A DNA stretch of 5,974 nt from Candidatus Rifleibacteriota bacterium. GTDB lineage: Bacteria > Muiribacteriota > Ozemobacteria > Ozemobacterales > Ozemobacteraceae. The stretch covers positions 1-5,974 of the forward strand of contig JAQUZA010000213.1 of the NCBI GenBank assembly GCA_028691595.1, given 5' to 3'. The notes beneath the pieces were generated by a model that was not told where the DNA came from, made no database searches, and saw only the letters and a list, made by a program, of their open reading frames with translations. Below are positions 5,721-5,974 of this stretch, piece after piece. A program made the position numbers and the translations under genes. Positions within the stretch are counted from its first letter, which is position 1, and each line of letters opens with the position of its first letter.

Positions 5721-5974
5721 TCATTCTGGTTTTTTCGGGTTAAAAAACCGGCATATTGCCCGACCGTCACCGTGGGGTTGATCTGGTTCGGGAAGTGGCC
5801 CTTCAGGCCTTTTCAACAACTCGGCCACACTAAACTTCTCATCCTGCAGGTTCCATTTTTTGTACAGTTGCTCAACCTGTTCTGCCGAGGCGTTGAGGTT
5901 GTACATTCCGGCGGCATGGCGTTGCCTTTGAATCTCGTACATCGTTACCGCTGCGGCAACAGAAATATTAAGAC
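5721..5974 (-). CDS. trmH: TrmH-like tRNA (guanosine-18-2'-O)-methyltransferase, C-terminal fragment
   Basis: The frame is open to the right edge, giving 83 visible residues that end at the TGA at 5723-5721; the N-terminal part lies outside the window. The segment LNISVAAAVTMYEIQRQRHAAGMY matches the last SPOUT-knot motif and following helix of TrmH (the E. coli protein has a very similar LNVSVASALILYEAQRQRQNAGMY, from memory). This region binds S-adenosylmethionine in SpoU-family enzymes. TrmH methylates the ribose of G18 in the tRNA D-loop in the cytoplasm. The ATG at 5942-5940 is internal, not the start, because homology continues upstream of it. The tail after about 5860 is Pro- and Glu-rich and less conserved. 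Other SpoU methyltransferases share the fold, but the QRQRHAAGMY wording favours TrmH. Confidence 0.85.
   Translation of the reverse strand, partial: LNISVAAAVTMYEIQRQRHAAGMYNLNASAEQVEQLYKKWNLQDEKFSVAELLKRPEGPLPEPDQPHGDGRAICRFFNPKKPE

Noticed and set aside
5721..5942. Independent 73-residue small protein starting at ATG 5942
   Set aside because: TrmH-family similarity continues upstream of this ATG to the window edge, so it is the end of a larger gene.

Overview
All five recognisable genes lie on the minus strand, so the window reads from right (trmH) to left (pilM). It looks like a bacterial chromosome segment of moderate G+C. It carries type IV pilus (T4P) assembly genes next to housekeeping genes for tRNA modification and protein export. 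The pilM-pilB-pilC machinery and the class of signal peptidase fit a bacterium, most naturally a Gram-negative-type one. The sequence alone does not fix the lineage, and nothing indicates a phage, plasmid or insertion sequence.

Layout from the right: (1) 5721-5974, C-terminal end of a TrmH-like SpoU-family tRNA ribose methyltransferase, cut by the window edge. (2) 5399-5720, a 322-base gap holding a GC-rich double-hairpin dispersed-type repeat (5601-5676), a perfect 17-bp dyad (5547-5563), and an AT-rich leader with a terminator-like hairpin just ahead of lepB. (3) 4871-5398, lepB, a complete signal peptidase I whose catalytic serine position is cysteine (Cys39) while the general-base lysine (Lys82) is kept. 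(4) 4821-4870, a near-consensus sigma-70-type promoter (TTGACA-N17-TATATT) overlapping the end of lepB and decorated with two perfect dyads. It reads into (5) 4156-4809, a DUF2225 protein with two CxxC pairs, probably starting at TTG. (6) 4019-4155, an intergenic region with an 18-bp imperfect inverted repeat bracketing a plausible promoter. (7) 4018 down to 1, pilC, pilB and pilM, closely spaced (14 bases, then a TGATG overlap) and so very likely one operon that continues past the left edge.

PilC is the inner-membrane platform, PilB the hexameric extension ATPase, and PilM the actin-like cytoplasmic ring protein that links PilB to PilN/PilO. The order pilC-pilB-pilM without an intervening pilT differs from the common pilB-pilT-pilC arrangement.

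The strongest observation is the Ser-to-Cys change in the signal peptidase active site. Secondary ones are the inverted-repeat arms around the pil promoter, the two dyads at the DUF2225 promoter, the degenerate cyclic-di-GMP-type motifs in the PilB N-terminus, and a His in the usual Asp position of the PilM phosphate-2 loop. I found no wholly new multi-gene system in the window.
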